Of a DNA stretch of 64,000 bases, positions 24,379 to 33,553 are shown one piece after another (positions within the stretch are counted from its first letter, which is position 1; each line of letters opens with the position of its first letter). The notes below the pieces were generated by a model, which was given only the letters and a program-made list of their open reading frames with translations, was not told the DNA's origin and ran no database searches. This stretch comes from Bacteroidota bacterium (lineage in GTDB: Bacteria > Bacteroidota > Bacteroidia > B-17B0 > Aurantibacillaceae): positions 1,403,809 through 1,467,808 of the forward strand of contig JAFLBH010000001.1 in the NCBI GenBank assembly GCA_017303905.1, given 5' to 3'. A program made the position numbers and the translations under genes.

Positions 24379-26901
24379 TTGACCCTTACCGGCCGCGTTA
24401 TATTAGTTTTCTTATGGGCTTTGTTAATATCTGCCCCTAATAACGCCTCTGCGCAGACTACGTTACCCAAGGATAGTGTTAAAACTGTTAATTTGGATAC
24501 CCTTAAAGAGGAAGAAACTCTCGAGCATAAGGTGATTACCAACGCACGTGATTCGAGTCGTTTTGAAGCGGATGGGAAGAAGCTTTATTTGTTTGGGGAG
24601 GCTTATGTGGAGTATGATAACATGAATTTAAAGGCTGAGTTCATTGAGGTTGATTACGAAAAGAACCTGGTAACTGCTTACGGAAGGGTTGACTCTACCG
24701 GTAAAAAAACAGGAACTCCTGTTTTTAAGGATGCCAATGAGGAGTTTAACGCCGAAAAAATCATGTACAATCTTAAAACCAAAAAGGGAAAGATTTACAA
24801 TGTACTCACCAAACAAGGCGATTTATTGGTGTTTGGAAATGAAATTAAAAAAGATAGTACCGACATTGTTTACATGCGAAATTTAAAATGTATTCCTTGT
24901 CAGTATGATGATGCGCGCACTGTTTTTCGTGCTACTAAAGCTAAAATTATTCCCGATGATAAAATTGTTACCGGTCCGATGTATCTGGAAGTAGGAGGCG
25001 TGCCAACACCGCTGGTATTGCCTTTTGGATATTTTCCTAATTCGAAGCGTCGTCACAATGGCGTTTTATTGCCATTTGTTGGTAATTCACCCGGACAAGG
25101 TTATTTCCTGAAGGATGGTGGTTTTTATTGGGGAATAAGTGATAAAACCGATATGGTAATTCGTGGCGATATTTATTCGAATGGAAGTTGGGGCTTACGT
25201 ACAACGAATTCGTATAATGTTTTGTATAAATACAGCGGTGCTTTGAATTTAGGTTTTTCTGAATTTGTGATTGGAGATAAAGATGTGCCGTCGAGTTTTA
25301 GTAAGCAGCAATCTTATAATATTGGTTGGCTTCACACGCAGGATAATAAAAACAATCCATCGGTTCGATTTACATCCAATGTAAATTACATTAATCAGAA
25401 GTATAATAAATTTAATGCGCTGAATTCCGGACAATACTTAGCAAACACCTTTCAATCGAACATCAATTTCACAAAAAGTTTTCGTCGCAGTTCTTTAAGT
25501 GTGAATGCCACCGGAAGTCAAAATACCATTACGGGCTTGGTTGATTTATCATTTCCTCAACTCACCTTTAACGTGAATCGTTTTTTTCCTTTTAAACGAG
25601 AAAATGCGGTTAAGCAAAATGTATTAGACAAAATCGGAATTAGTTATTTGCTCGAAGCAAGAAATACTTTAACAGGATTTGATTCAGTCTTGTTTAAAGG
25701 TAATATTGCCGACCGTTTGCGCTACGGTATTAAACATAGTTTACCTATCTCCACTAATTTTAATGTGTTTAAATATATCACGGTTACACCGGCCTTAAAT
25801 TTAAGTTCGGTGATGTATACTAAGTCTACCAGAAAGGAATTTTTGTATTCCGATTACAAAGTTAATACAGATACCGTCAAAGCTTTCATTGCAGGATATG
25901 ATGCTAATTTTAGCACCAGCGCCTCAACCAAATTGTTCATGGATTACATTTTTAAATCGAAGCGTGTAAAACAAATCCGTCATTTATTAATTCCATCCTT
26001 AACTTATTTGTATCGTCCTGATTTCGGTGAAGAACAATATGGATTCTGGAAGAAGGTACAAGTAGATACCTTAGGCAATCAGCAATATTACAGCGTATTT
26101 GAGCAAAATATTTTTGGGGGTCCGGCATTGGGTGAACAAAATTCTTTGAGTTTAAATTTGAGTAATAACATTGAAGCCAAGGTTCGCCAGAAATCCGATA
26201 CAGGAATTACCTATAAAAAGGTAACTGTATTACAAAATTTAAGTGCAGGAGTGAGTTATAATTTTGCGGCAGATAGTTTTCAGTGGAGCAATGTTTCGGT
26301 AAGTGCGCGAAATAAACTTTGGAAGTTTTTTGATTTGGTAGGAAGCGCGACATTTGATCCGTATGGTTATAACTACACGACTAAAAAACGAATCAGCGTA
26401 TTAGCCAAAGAGTATAACGGAGAAATAGCACGATTAACCGTAGCGAACATAGCGGTAAACGCTTCCTTTAGTTCAAACATGGTAGAGGCGATGCGTAATG
26501 CACGTAAGCCGCCTAATATGACGAATGCTGCAGAGCGTGGCGCAGAGCAAAAAGCATCACCTCAAGAAAGATTGCCTTGGAATTTAAATGTGTATTATAA
26601 TTTAACCATTGATAAATCCATCACTGTTAAACCAAAGTTTGTACAATCTTTAAACTTTAATGGTGATATAAGCGTCACTAAATTCTGGAAACTTGGTGTG
26701 ACGAGCGGATATGATTTCACGAATAAAAAATTAAGTTATACGAGTGTGAATGTGTACCGCGATTTAAAGTGTTGGGAGGCTCGTATCGATTGGGTGCCCT
26801 TTGGCTTTAGAAAAAGTTACAGCTTAACCATCAATATCAAAACCAGTATGCTCAGCGATTTCAAAATTCCTCGTCAGCGTAACTGGTACGATAACTTCTA
26901 A
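24379..26901 (+). CDS. LptD/OstA-like outer-membrane LPS assembly protein
   Basis: LptD family proteins form the outer-membrane barrel that inserts lipopolysaccharide. The frame is open back to 24061, but that part lies over the amidase gene in antisense. The best start is TTG 24379, just downstream of the promoter and opening a good signal peptide (MTLTGRVILVFLWALLIS...NASAQ); this gives 840 residues. An OstA-like beta-jellyroll follows (GKKLYLFGEAYVEYDN, FNAEKIMYNLKTKKGKIYNV), then a long beta-barrel with VLPFGYFPNSKRRHNGVLLP. Only a single Cys pair (CIPC) is seen, unlike the multi-disulfide LptD of proteobacteria. It could be any Bacteroidota LptD paralogue, so I leave the symbol blank. 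Confidence 0.85.
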   Translation: MTLTGRVILVFLWALLISAPNNASAQTTLPKDSVKTVNLDTLKEEETLEHKVITNARDSSRFEADGKKLYLFGEAYVEYDNMNLKAEFIEVDYEKNLVTAYGRVDSTGKKTGTPVFKDANEEFNAEKIMYNLKTKKGKIYNVLTKQGDLLVFGNEIKKDSTDIVYMRNLKCIPCQYDDARTVFRATKAKIIPDDKIVTGPMYLEVGGVPTPLVLPFGYFPNSKRRHNGVLLPFVGNSPGQGYFLKDGGFYWGISDKTDMVIRGDIYSNGSWGLRTTNSYNVLYKYSGALNLGFSEFVIGDKDVPSSFSKQQSYNIGWLHTQDNKNNPSVRFTSNVNYINQKYNKFNALNSGQYLANTFQSNINFTKSFRRSSLSVNATGSQNTITGLVDLSFPQLTFNVNRFFPFKRENAVKQNVLDKIGISYLLEARNTLTGFDSVLFKGNIADRLRYGIKHSLPISTNFNVFKYITVTPALNLSSVMYTKSTRKEFLYSDYKVNTDTVKAFIAGYDANFSTSASTKLFMDYIFKSKRVKQIRHLLIPSLTYLYRPDFGEEQYGFWKKVQVDTLGNQQYYSVFEQNIFGGPALGEQNSLSLNLSNNIEAKVRQKSDTGITYKKVTVLQNLSAGVSYNFAADSFQWSNVSVSARNKLWKFFDLVGSATFDPYGYNYTTKKRISVLAKEYNGEIARLTVANIAVNASFSSNMVEAMRNARKPPNMTNAAERGAEQKASPQERLPWNLNVYYNLTIDKSITVKPKFVQSLNFNGDISVTKFWKLGVTSGYDFTNKKLSYTSVNVYRDLKCWEARIDWVPFGFRKSYSLTINIKTSMLSDFKIPRQRNWYDNF

Positions 26902-27116
26902 TCTTCGATACTGCAGTACGTTTCGCTCCAGGGAATATCGCCCCAATGGTCTTCGTAGTATTGATCGCATTTCTCTTTTGCCTTTGTTTTGGAACTATGC
27001 GTGGTAAATACTTTTTCAGTACCACCAGGGCTAGTGCATGAGCATGTATAGCTTTTTTTGCAGGCAATTAAAGTCAAGGCTGTCAGCAAAACAGCAGGTA
27101 TTAAAATAGATTTCAT
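26898..27116 (-). CDS. Short Cys-rich lipoprotein
   Basis: 72 residues. A signal peptide ends in the lipobox LIAC, so the mature form starts at Cys19. The mature part has six cysteines including the lipid-anchored one (CKKSYTCSCTS and CDQYY, CSIED near the end) and a KAKEKCDQYYEDHW helix. I do not recognise the family by name, though short Cys lipoproteins of this type are common in Bacteroidota. The gene overlaps the end of the LptD-like gene tail to tail by 4 bases. Confidence 0.65.
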   Translation of the reverse strand: MKSILIPAVLLTALTLIACKKSYTCSCTSPGGTEKVFTTHSSKTKAKEKCDQYYEDHWGDIPWSETYCSIED

Positions 27117-27145
27117 TAGAAAAAGTCTTGGTTTAAAATAAAACG

Positions 27146-27763
27146 TTATTCAACGCGCTTTATTGTACAACCAATTGATTTGGTTTCCTGAGTTGCAGGA
27201 ACAGCTCCTTTGGCCACTGCAGTTAAAGCGTCTTTTAAGTAAGGTGCTTTTACGGCAGCCGGATCTTTTACGTTATCATCAATGGCTCCTTTATAAACAA
27301 GTCCTTTATTATTGAATAAAAAACATTGTGGTGTACGTGTAGCGCCGAAGGCGTTCGCCAATTTAGAGGAGGCGTCAACGGTATATAAACATTTCAAATT
27401 TTGTGCTTGATGGTATTTCACCATGGCATCGAAGCTATCTTCTTCGCTACGTTGCGCTTCATTACTATTAACAATAATACAGCCAATCCCGTTTGCTAAA
27501 CAGTAGTCGCTATACTCTTTAATACGGGTTTCGCTGAGTTTAACATAAGGACAAGTATTACATGAGAAAATAACCAATAAGCCTTTTTCTGTCTTAGCGT
27601 CATTAAGTGCCACTTCTTTACCGCTTACATCCTTCATCTTATAGGCAGCTTCAGGCATAGGCTTATTGAGGGCTAATTCCTCGAATGTAGGAGCAGGTTT
27701 TACAAAAGCTAATGATAAAACTCCGGCTAGGGCTAAGGCACCGATTGAAAGTAATTTCTTCAT
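27146..27763 (-). CDS. Exported thioredoxin-like protein with CNTCPYV active site
   Basis: 205 residues from the ATG at 27763 (MKKLLSIGALALAG); an in-frame ATG 30 bases upstream would add a tail before the signal peptide and is rejected. The signal peptide (about 1-24) precedes an AhpC/TSA-redoxin-like thioredoxin fold with Cys68-Asn-Thr-Cys71-Pro in IFSCNTCPYV, VDASSKLANAFGATRTPQCFLF as the cis-Pro region, and a C-terminal SIGCTIKRV. Family members without a peroxidase signature are annotated as thioredoxin family proteins. The likely role is periplasmic redox work. It is divergent from the T9SS cargo at 27996. Confidence 0.87.
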   Translation of the reverse strand: MKKLLSIGALALAGVLSLAFVKPAPTFEELALNKPMPEAAYKMKDVSGKEVALNDAKTEKGLLVIFSCNTCPYVKLSETRIKEYSDYCLANGIGCIIVNSNEAQRSEEDSFDAMVKYHQAQNLKCLYTVDASSKLANAFGATRTPQCFLFNNKGLVYKGAIDDNVKDPAAVKAPYLKDALTAVAKGAVPATQETKSIGCTIKRVE

Positions 27764-27847
27764 GACATAGGGTTTATATTCATAAATGTACAAAATTCAT
27801 ACCATAAATGGGGGCATAACGTGTGTTAAATTTAATAATTTGTTAAT

Positions 27848-27874
27848 GAAGGTAGTACTGAAAATACTACCTTC
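27848..27874. promoter_or_regulatory. Perfect inverted repeat in a divergent intergenic region
   Basis: GAAGGTAGTA and TACTACCTTC, 10-base perfect arms around a 7-base loop, 7 bases upstream of the -7 box at 27881 and so over its -33 region. It could be an operator or an RNA hairpin for the minus-strand gene. Confidence 0.6.
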
Positions 27875-27880
27875 ATATAC

Positions 27881-27888
27881 TAATTTTG
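27881..27888 (+). promoter_or_regulatory. -7 box, candidate promoter of the T9SS cargo gene
   Basis: TAATTTTG, exact TAnnTTTG. The gene starts at 27996, so the leader would be about 100 bases, longer than for other genes here. Confidence 0.4.
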
Positions 27889-27995
27889 GTGCCCGGAATT
27901 GGTAAAAAAGTGATCACCCTAAAGGAATTTTAACATTCGCAATCCTTCGTTAAAAGAATCCTTAACCGCTTTTTTCAGCTACTATAAAATGGTAA

Positions 27996-29180
27996 ATGAA
28001 AAAAAGTAAAGTCATATCACAATTCAGTTTAATTGCAGGATTTTTTCTTTTGCCTATACTTTTTAAAGCTCAGGTTTCTTTTTCCGGTTGTTATATCAGT
28101 GGTGCATTAATCGACCCGGGTTCTACTGCAGGATGTGGCAACAGTGGAACAAATAATTATTGCAACTTAGCTTCTTTGTATGTGCCGGCTTTTACGCCAA
28201 CTGCTTGTGGTACATTTACTAGTTCGAGTGGAGTTAATCATGTGAAGGGAACAATTTACACTTTGCCTGCCGGGTGTACAGCCACAATTGAAGCCGAATT
28301 TAAAAAAAGAAATTATTTAGGAGTAGGAGCTACGGCAACAGGTTGCAGTAATAGCGGAATGGATGGTTCTCCGGATGGATTAACGATTACTCAGTCGGGA
28401 GGCACCATTATTTCTCAATTTTCTCAAATAGATGTGAATGTCGGAACTTGTGGCGCATACGGTGCATTGGGTTCCTACACTACTGCTGTTGCTACTATTT
28501 CTCCTGGATGTAATAACGCAGATGGTTATGTAAGGATGGTATTAACCGGAGGTACATTTACCGTAGGAGGCGCATCCAACCGTGCTGATGAAATAATAAC
28601 CTTTACTATTAATCTTTCCGGTACTTGCGGACCATCTTGCAGTAATGTGTTGCCTATAGAATTGGTTTCTTTTTATGGAGTTCCCGACGAAAATAAAGTG
28701 AATCTCCAATGGAAAGTTGCGAGCGAACTTAATGTGGCCTATTACATCATTGAAAAAAGTTTCAACGGTGTCGATTGGATGGAGATTTCCCGAATTCCAT
28801 CCAATAGCGAAACCTTTGGTGTCAATCAAACTTACCAAACCTGGGATTATTATCCGCAAACAGGAATTAATTATTATCGTTTGAATAATTTGGATAAGAA
28901 TGGCGATAGAGGAGATTCGCGGGTAATTATGGTCAATTTTTCAAGGGAAACAATGCCGTTTTGGTTAGAGCAAAATAAAGACGAATTGATTTTACATGCC
29001 GGCGCACTAAGTCAAAACGAAACGGTAGAATTATATGATGTTTCCGGACGATTGATTAATACGTTTGTGTTTTCAAATGGACTGGCTGTGCTGAGCAAAC
29101 AAAATCTAGCAAAGGGTTTGTACAATTTGCGAGCCACTTCCAATAAAAGTTTTAAATTTAGCAAAGTGATTATTTATTAA
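27996..29180 (+). CDS. Secreted T9SS type A cargo protein
   Basis: 394 residues. The signal peptide (about 1-26) is followed by a Cys/Gly/Ser/Thr-rich domain of unknown type (about 30-218, with at least ten cysteines), then a fibronectin-like module (LPIELVSFYG to YYRLNNLDKNGD, about 222-310) common in Bacteroidota surface proteins, and a C-terminal T9SS sorting domain (about 320-394; VELYDVSGRLINTF, GLYNLRA, KVIIY). It should be exported by type IX secretion and attached to the cell surface or released. The function of the Cys-rich domain is unknown. The stop overlaps the next start by one base. Confidence 0.85.
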   Translation: MKKSKVISQFSLIAGFFLLPILFKAQVSFSGCYISGALIDPGSTAGCGNSGTNNYCNLASLYVPAFTPTACGTFTSSSGVNHVKGTIYTLPAGCTATIEAEFKKRNYLGVGATATGCSNSGMDGSPDGLTITQSGGTIISQFSQIDVNVGTCGAYGALGSYTTAVATISPGCNNADGYVRMVLTGGTFTVGGASNRADEIITFTINLSGTCGPSCSNVLPIELVSFYGVPDENKVNLQWKVASELNVAYYIIEKSFNGVDWMEISRIPSNSETFGVNQTYQTWDYYPQTGINYYRLNNLDKNGDRGDSRVIMVNFSRETMPFWLEQNKDELILHAGALSQNETVELYDVSGRLINTFVFSNGLAVLSKQNLAKGLYNLRATSNKSFKFSKVIIY

Positions 29181-29626
29181 TGCGATTATTCATTTATATA
29201 ATTTCATCTTTCTTGTTTTTCGCTTGTTCTGAATCGGCACACCAACCTGTGTTTGAAAAGTTAGTTGGAGTTTGGCAGATTGAAGGGGAAAATGAATTTG
29301 AGCAATGGACTAAAAACAACGATGGTACATTTTTCTCGGCCATGTTTAAAGTCAAGGATGGCGATACAACTTTTAGCGAAACTGTTAAAATTTATAAAAA
29401 CGAAAAGTCGAAGTGGGTGTTTGAGCCATTGGTAAGCGGACAAAACGCCGGTAAGTCGGTTGCGTTTACAGAAGTACTACTCAACGAAACCCAAGTTAGT
29501 TTCGAGAACCAACAGCATGATTTTCCGAAGTATATTCATTATTCATTAGTATCCCCCGTAAAACTGGAAGCATTTATTGCGGGTGGCAGCGATACAGTTC
29601 GGTTTAACTTTAAGCGCTTGCCTTAA
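29180..29626 (+). CDS. DUF6265-like lipoprotein
   Basis: 148 residues with a lipobox (FFACSES), so an outer- or inner-membrane lipoprotein. The mature part carries the pattern LVGVWQIEGENEFEQW, VSFENQQHDFPKYIHYSL and GGSDTVRFNFKRL, which I recall from the DUF6265 family (a lipocalin-like beta barrel). No function is known. Its ATG overlaps the stop of the T9SS cargo (TAATG), so the two are translationally coupled and may work together at the surface. Confidence 0.75.
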   Translation: MRLFIYIISSFLFFACSESAHQPVFEKLVGVWQIEGENEFEQWTKNNDGTFFSAMFKVKDGDTTFSETVKIYKNEKSKWVFEPLVSGQNAGKSVAFTEVLLNETQVSFENQQHDFPKYIHYSLVSPVKLEAFIAGGSDTVRFNFKRLP

Positions 29627-29714
29627 AGTATCTTTTAATTATCAAGACGTTATTGTTTAAATTAAGTCGCACGTATCAAATTTGCGTGGCTCAATTTTCT
29701 GCAATTTTATTTCA

Positions 29715-32321
29715 GTGGAAAATAACGTTACAATACCGGAGAAAAAATCAAGTGGTCCGATAAAAAGGATTTTTAAGTTTTTTGCATGGCTATTATTTAT
29801 CACTGTCTTTTTAATTGGATCAGCCATAGCCTTAGTATTTTTTTATGAAGATGAAGTTAAGCAAGCAATTATTGGTGAGCTGAATAAAAATTTAAAATCG
29901 GAAGTGCGAGTTGATCCCAAAAACATTGATATAACTTTTATAAAATCATTCCCAAAATGCGCCTTGGAGTTTAAGGATGTATTGATTCTGGAAGCATTGG
30001 AAAAAAAGGAGCGTGATACTTTAATCTACGCGAATGATATTTTATTAATGTTTAGTTTACAGGATATCTGGAATAAGAATTATACCATCAATAAAATTAA
30101 ATTAAACAAAGCGAATTTTTATCCCGCCATTGATAAAAGAGGAAACCCAAATTATATTTTCTGGAAATCGACTGAAACAAAAGGAAATGAAAAGGTAAGT
30201 TTTAAATTAGAAGAAATTTCACTGAGCGATATCCGCCTTCGGTTTAAGAATGCAAAAAACAGATTTAAAACCTCATTGCATTTTCATAATTCGGAGTTTA
30301 CAGGAAATTTTAGCGATAAGGAATTTGCCTTAGTCGCCAAAGGGAAAGCGGATGTGAATTACATCACAGGAAATAAAACCAATTACCTGCGAAATAAAAA
30401 AATTCGATACGACTTAGAGTTGAATGTTACAGGCTCTAATTACAATATCAATAAGGCAGAGCTTGCGCTTAATGAAATGTATTTTGCGCTGGAAGGTAAT
30501 TGTAAATATTCCGATAGTTTAGAAAAAGCCGATTTAACGTTCAGCGGTAAAAATCTGGACATAGCTTCCGTCTTATCGTTGTTGCCTGACGAACATTCCA
30601 ACAGAATAAAAGATTATGAGAGCGACGGTCAGTTTTACGGCAAAGGGAAAATAAACTATAAATCCGGTTTTGCACCGAACATTACGGCCGATTTTGGAAT
30701 AAAAAACGCGACAGTAACCTACAAGCCTAACAATACTCAATTAAAGGAATTAATTGTTGAAGGAAAACTTGTGAGCAATGAGAATGACAGTTATCTGAAT
30801 TTTGCCAATGTATCGGCAAACATGGGAAAGAATTCTATATCCGGTTTTTGCCTTCTGAGTAATTTAAGTGATCCTTATTTAAACATGAATGCAGAAGTGA
30901 ATACTGATTTAGCAGAATTAAATTCCTTTTGGCCAATTGACACATTAGAATATATAAGTGGTTCCATTCATTTAAACGCCTCTGTAAAAGGTAAACTCAG
31001 TGAAATAAAAAAGTCTGCTTTCTCTAATGATGTGATTGCGCAAGGAAAAGCAGACTTAAAGGAAATCAAAACTAAATTCAAAGATAAACCCAACGAAATA
31101 AATATTAGTACTGGTCATTTCGAAATGGCCAACCGCAGCGTGAAGCTGAATGATTTTAAAATTATCATTGGTAAATCTGATGTAGAATTGAATGGCGAAT
31201 TACCAGGTTTCATTAATTATTTAACCGATCAAAATGCACCGTTAGTGATTGATGCGAGTTTAAAATCAGGAAATTTAATTTTAGAGGATGTAATGTATGG
31301 AGGAGAAAGCAAAGGAGAATCACAACAAATAAATATTCCTTCTAATTTGAATTTTAAATTGGCTGCTGTTATCGAGAAATTGAGTTTTTCGAAATTTGAA
31401 GCCACAAATCTAAAAGGTGATGTGGTAATTGCTAATCAAAAGATTCTATTAAGTGATTTGTCGTTGAATACAATGGATGGGCACGCAGTCTTAAATGCCA
31501 GTGCAGATGCTTCCGGTGAAAACATTCATATCAAAGCTGCGTCGGATTTAAGCAAGATTAATATTTCGAAATTATTTTATCAATGCAATAACTTCGGACA
31601 AAACACACTTAATGAAAAACATTTGAATGGTTTTGCTACGGCAACTATAAATTTTTCGGGCGACTGGAGCAAAGCGTTGAATGCTGATTTGAATAGTGTA
31701 GCTGCAACCGGAAACTTAAGTATAGAACAAGGAAGGTTAGTTGATTTTAAGCCCTTGTTGAGTTTGTCAAAATATATTGAAGTAAATGAGTTGCGTGATA
31801 TAAAATTTCAGGCTTTGCAGAGTCATTTTGATATTGCGAATCAGGTTATTTCCATTCCAAAAACAACCATTAAAAATTCAGCCATGAATATTGATTTATG
31901 GGGTAAGCATACATTTAAAAACGAAATTGATTATCATATCCAGCTTTTGTTAAGCGAATTATTAGCGAATAAGAAGAGAGCGAACAAGCAATTGGATGAA
32001 GAAATGGAGGTGATGGAAAATGATCCCGAAAACAGAAGAAGTGTTTTTATTGTGATGACTGGAACAGTTGACAATCCTATTATTAAATACGACAGAAAAG
32101 GCTTGAAGCAAAAAATAGGTGAGGATATTAAAGCTGAAAAGCAAACCTTGAAACAAATACTGAAGGAAGAGTTTGGTTTGTTTAAAAAGGACAGCACACT
32201 CCTTAAGAACGAGAAACCAAAAGCTGAGGAAAAGTTTAAAATCGACTATGGCGATAACAAGGAGAACAAGCCAAAGCCATTACAACCTAAGAAAAAAGAA
32301 GAAGACGATGATGACTTTTAA
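29715..32321 (+). CDS. AsmA-like envelope protein
   Basis: 868 residues from the GTG at 29715 (MENNVTIPEKKSSGPIKRIFKFFAW by convention); an in-frame TTG at 29682 is possible but less likely. A short cytoplasmic tail leads into one transmembrane helix (about 20-42), followed by a long periplasmic part with the AsmA start pattern (LNKNLKSEVRVDPKNIDITF, FPKCALEFKDV) and an AsmA C-terminal region (LDLSKYIEVNELRDIKFQ-like, residues about 685-740). Its tail is highly charged. AsmA-type proteins act as lipid bridges between the two membranes; this role is inferred from the family. Its stop overlaps the desaturase stop by 4 bases. Confidence 0.85.
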   Translation: MENNVTIPEKKSSGPIKRIFKFFAWLLFITVFLIGSAIALVFFYEDEVKQAIIGELNKNLKSEVRVDPKNIDITFIKSFPKCALEFKDVLILEALEKKERDTLIYANDILLMFSLQDIWNKNYTINKIKLNKANFYPAIDKRGNPNYIFWKSTETKGNEKVSFKLEEISLSDIRLRFKNAKNRFKTSLHFHNSEFTGNFSDKEFALVAKGKADVNYITGNKTNYLRNKKIRYDLELNVTGSNYNINKAELALNEMYFALEGNCKYSDSLEKADLTFSGKNLDIASVLSLLPDEHSNRIKDYESDGQFYGKGKINYKSGFAPNITADFGIKNATVTYKPNNTQLKELIVEGKLVSNENDSYLNFANVSANMGKNSISGFCLLSNLSDPYLNMNAEVNTDLAELNSFWPIDTLEYISGSIHLNASVKGKLSEIKKSAFSNDVIAQGKADLKEIKTKFKDKPNEINISTGHFEMANRSVKLNDFKIIIGKSDVELNGELPGFINYLTDQNAPLVIDASLKSGNLILEDVMYGGESKGESQQINIPSNLNFKLAAVIEKLSFSKFEATNLKGDVVIANQKILLSDLSLNTMDGHAVLNASADASGENIHIKAASDLSKINISKLFYQCNNFGQNTLNEKHLNGFATATINFSGDWSKALNADLNSVAATGNLSIEQGRLVDFKPLLSLSKYIEVNELRDIKFQALQSHFDIANQVISIPKTTIKNSAMNIDLWGKHTFKNEIDYHIQLLLSELLANKKRANKQLDEEMEVMENDPENRRSVFIVMTGTVDNPIIKYDRKGLKQKIGEDIKAEKQTLKQILKEEFGLFKKDSTLLKNEKPKAEEKFKIDYGDNKENKPKPLQPKKKEEDDDDF

Positions 32322-33418
32322 GCCATTTTAGGTTGTTGACCTAATTGGTACAAAAGCTTAGCGTGTGAAGCAACAGCACCTAAAAACGTTTTCTTGCTGT
32401 GATAAGGTAAATTAAACTCTTTAGCAGTTTCCTTAATAATTGGCGCGATGTTTTTGTAGTGCACGTGACAAATATTAGGGAATAAATGATGCTCAACCTG
32501 GTAATTTAATCCGCCAACAAACCAAGATAAGATTCTTGCATTTGGTGCAAAATTAGCAGTCGTTTTCATTTGGTGAGACGCCCAATCGTCTTGCATTTGG
32601 TGTGTTTCTTCACTTGGCGTTGGGAATTCGGTCATTTCAACAACGTGTGCCGGTTGGAAAATTAAGGCAAGAATTAATCCGCAAGTAAAGTGCATGATTG
32701 CGAAGCCAAGAAGAACTTTCCACCAAACCAAATTCACGAAAATAATAGGAATGATGATGGTGAAAGTCCAATAAAAAAACTTATACATCAATAAACGTAG
32801 AAATTCTTTTCTGTAAGTTGTGTTATGAGTTTTTAATAACCCCATTTTGTTATAGCGGGATAATTGATTGAAATCTTTCGTGGTTGCCCACATTAAAGTC
32901 ATTAAACCATAAAAGAACCAAGCATAGATAAACTGGAACTTGTGAATTTTTCTGTACTCGGCATGTGGCGAAAAACGAAGAAAGCCAAGTGGAGCAATGT
33001 CTTCATCATGACCTTCAATGTTAGTGAAAGTATGGTGAAGATTGTTGTGCTGTAGATGCCAGTTTAAAGAGCTTCCGCCGATAAAAGCCATGCTTAAGCT
33101 CATCAATTTATTAATTCCTTGTTTTTGAGAATAGCTTCCGTGAACTGCGTCATGCATAACTGAGAGGCCGATGCCGCTCATGCCGATGCCCATGGCAATA
33201 CATAAACCAATTAAAATATAACCATTACTAAAAGTATTAGTTACAAGAAGAAAGTAAGGAGTTAAATAGAAGGCGAACATAGCGATGGATTTTATGACCA
33301 TCTTGTAGTTACCGTATTTTGAAATGTTGTTCTGACGGAAATAATCGTCAACTCTTTTCTTAACAGTCATATAGAACTGACGATTGCTGTTGTTGAATCG
33401 AATGGCGTTGGTACTCAT
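32318..33418 (-). CDS. Membrane fatty-acid desaturase
   Basis: 366 residues with about four to six membrane helices. The three histidine boxes of the di-iron desaturases are all there: HDAVH (89-93), HNNLHH (124-129) and QVEHH (307-311). The last box, QxxHH, is typical of the delta-5/delta-6 group, although there is no cytochrome b5 domain. It should add double bonds to acyl chains in the inner membrane to keep the lipids fluid. It stands alone with its own promoter and has an inverted repeat upstream. Confidence 0.93.
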   Translation of the reverse strand: MSTNAIRFNNSNRQFYMTVKKRVDDYFRQNNISKYGNYKMVIKSIAMFAFYLTPYFLLVTNTFSNGYILIGLCIAMGIGMSGIGLSVMHDAVHGSYSQKQGINKLMSLSMAFIGGSSLNWHLQHNNLHHTFTNIEGHDEDIAPLGFLRFSPHAEYRKIHKFQFIYAWFFYGLMTLMWATTKDFNQLSRYNKMGLLKTHNTTYRKEFLRLLMYKFFYWTFTIIIPIIFVNLVWWKVLLGFAIMHFTCGLILALIFQPAHVVEMTEFPTPSEETHQMQDDWASHQMKTTANFAPNARILSWFVGGLNYQVEHHLFPNICHVHYKNIAPIIKETAKEFNLPYHSKKTFLGAVASHAKLLYQLGQQPKMA

Positions 33419-33448
33419 TGGGGTATTCTGTTTTAATTTTTAATTGTA

Positions 33449-33456
33449 CAAATATA
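33449..33456 (-). promoter_or_regulatory. -7 box of the desaturase promoter
   Basis: TATATTTG on the minus strand, exact TAnnTTTG, 30 bases before the start codon. Confidence 0.55.
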
Positions 33457-33484
33457 GCTCATAAATGACCTAAATCTGCTAAGG

Positions 33485-33507
33485 CAATGTTTATTTATCA
33501 AACATTG
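33485..33507. promoter_or_regulatory. Inverted repeat upstream of the desaturase gene, candidate operator
   Basis: CAATGTTT and AAACATTG, perfect 8-base arms with a 7-base spacer, about 29 bases upstream of the -7 box and before the 3' end of rlmH. Confidence 0.4.
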
Positions 33508-33553
33508 GCATTGTGAATTTTAGATTAGTTTAAATACTTGATTGCCAAATGGC

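Noticed and set aside
24321-24542. Open upstream extension of the amidase frame on the minus strand
   Set aside because: It overlaps the LptD-like gene's start, and the signal peptide begins at the GTG at 24320.
27790-27840. GCATAACG-type string resembling part of an integron attC site
   Set aside because: Only one short core is seen, with no paired second core, no cassette array and no integrase in the window.
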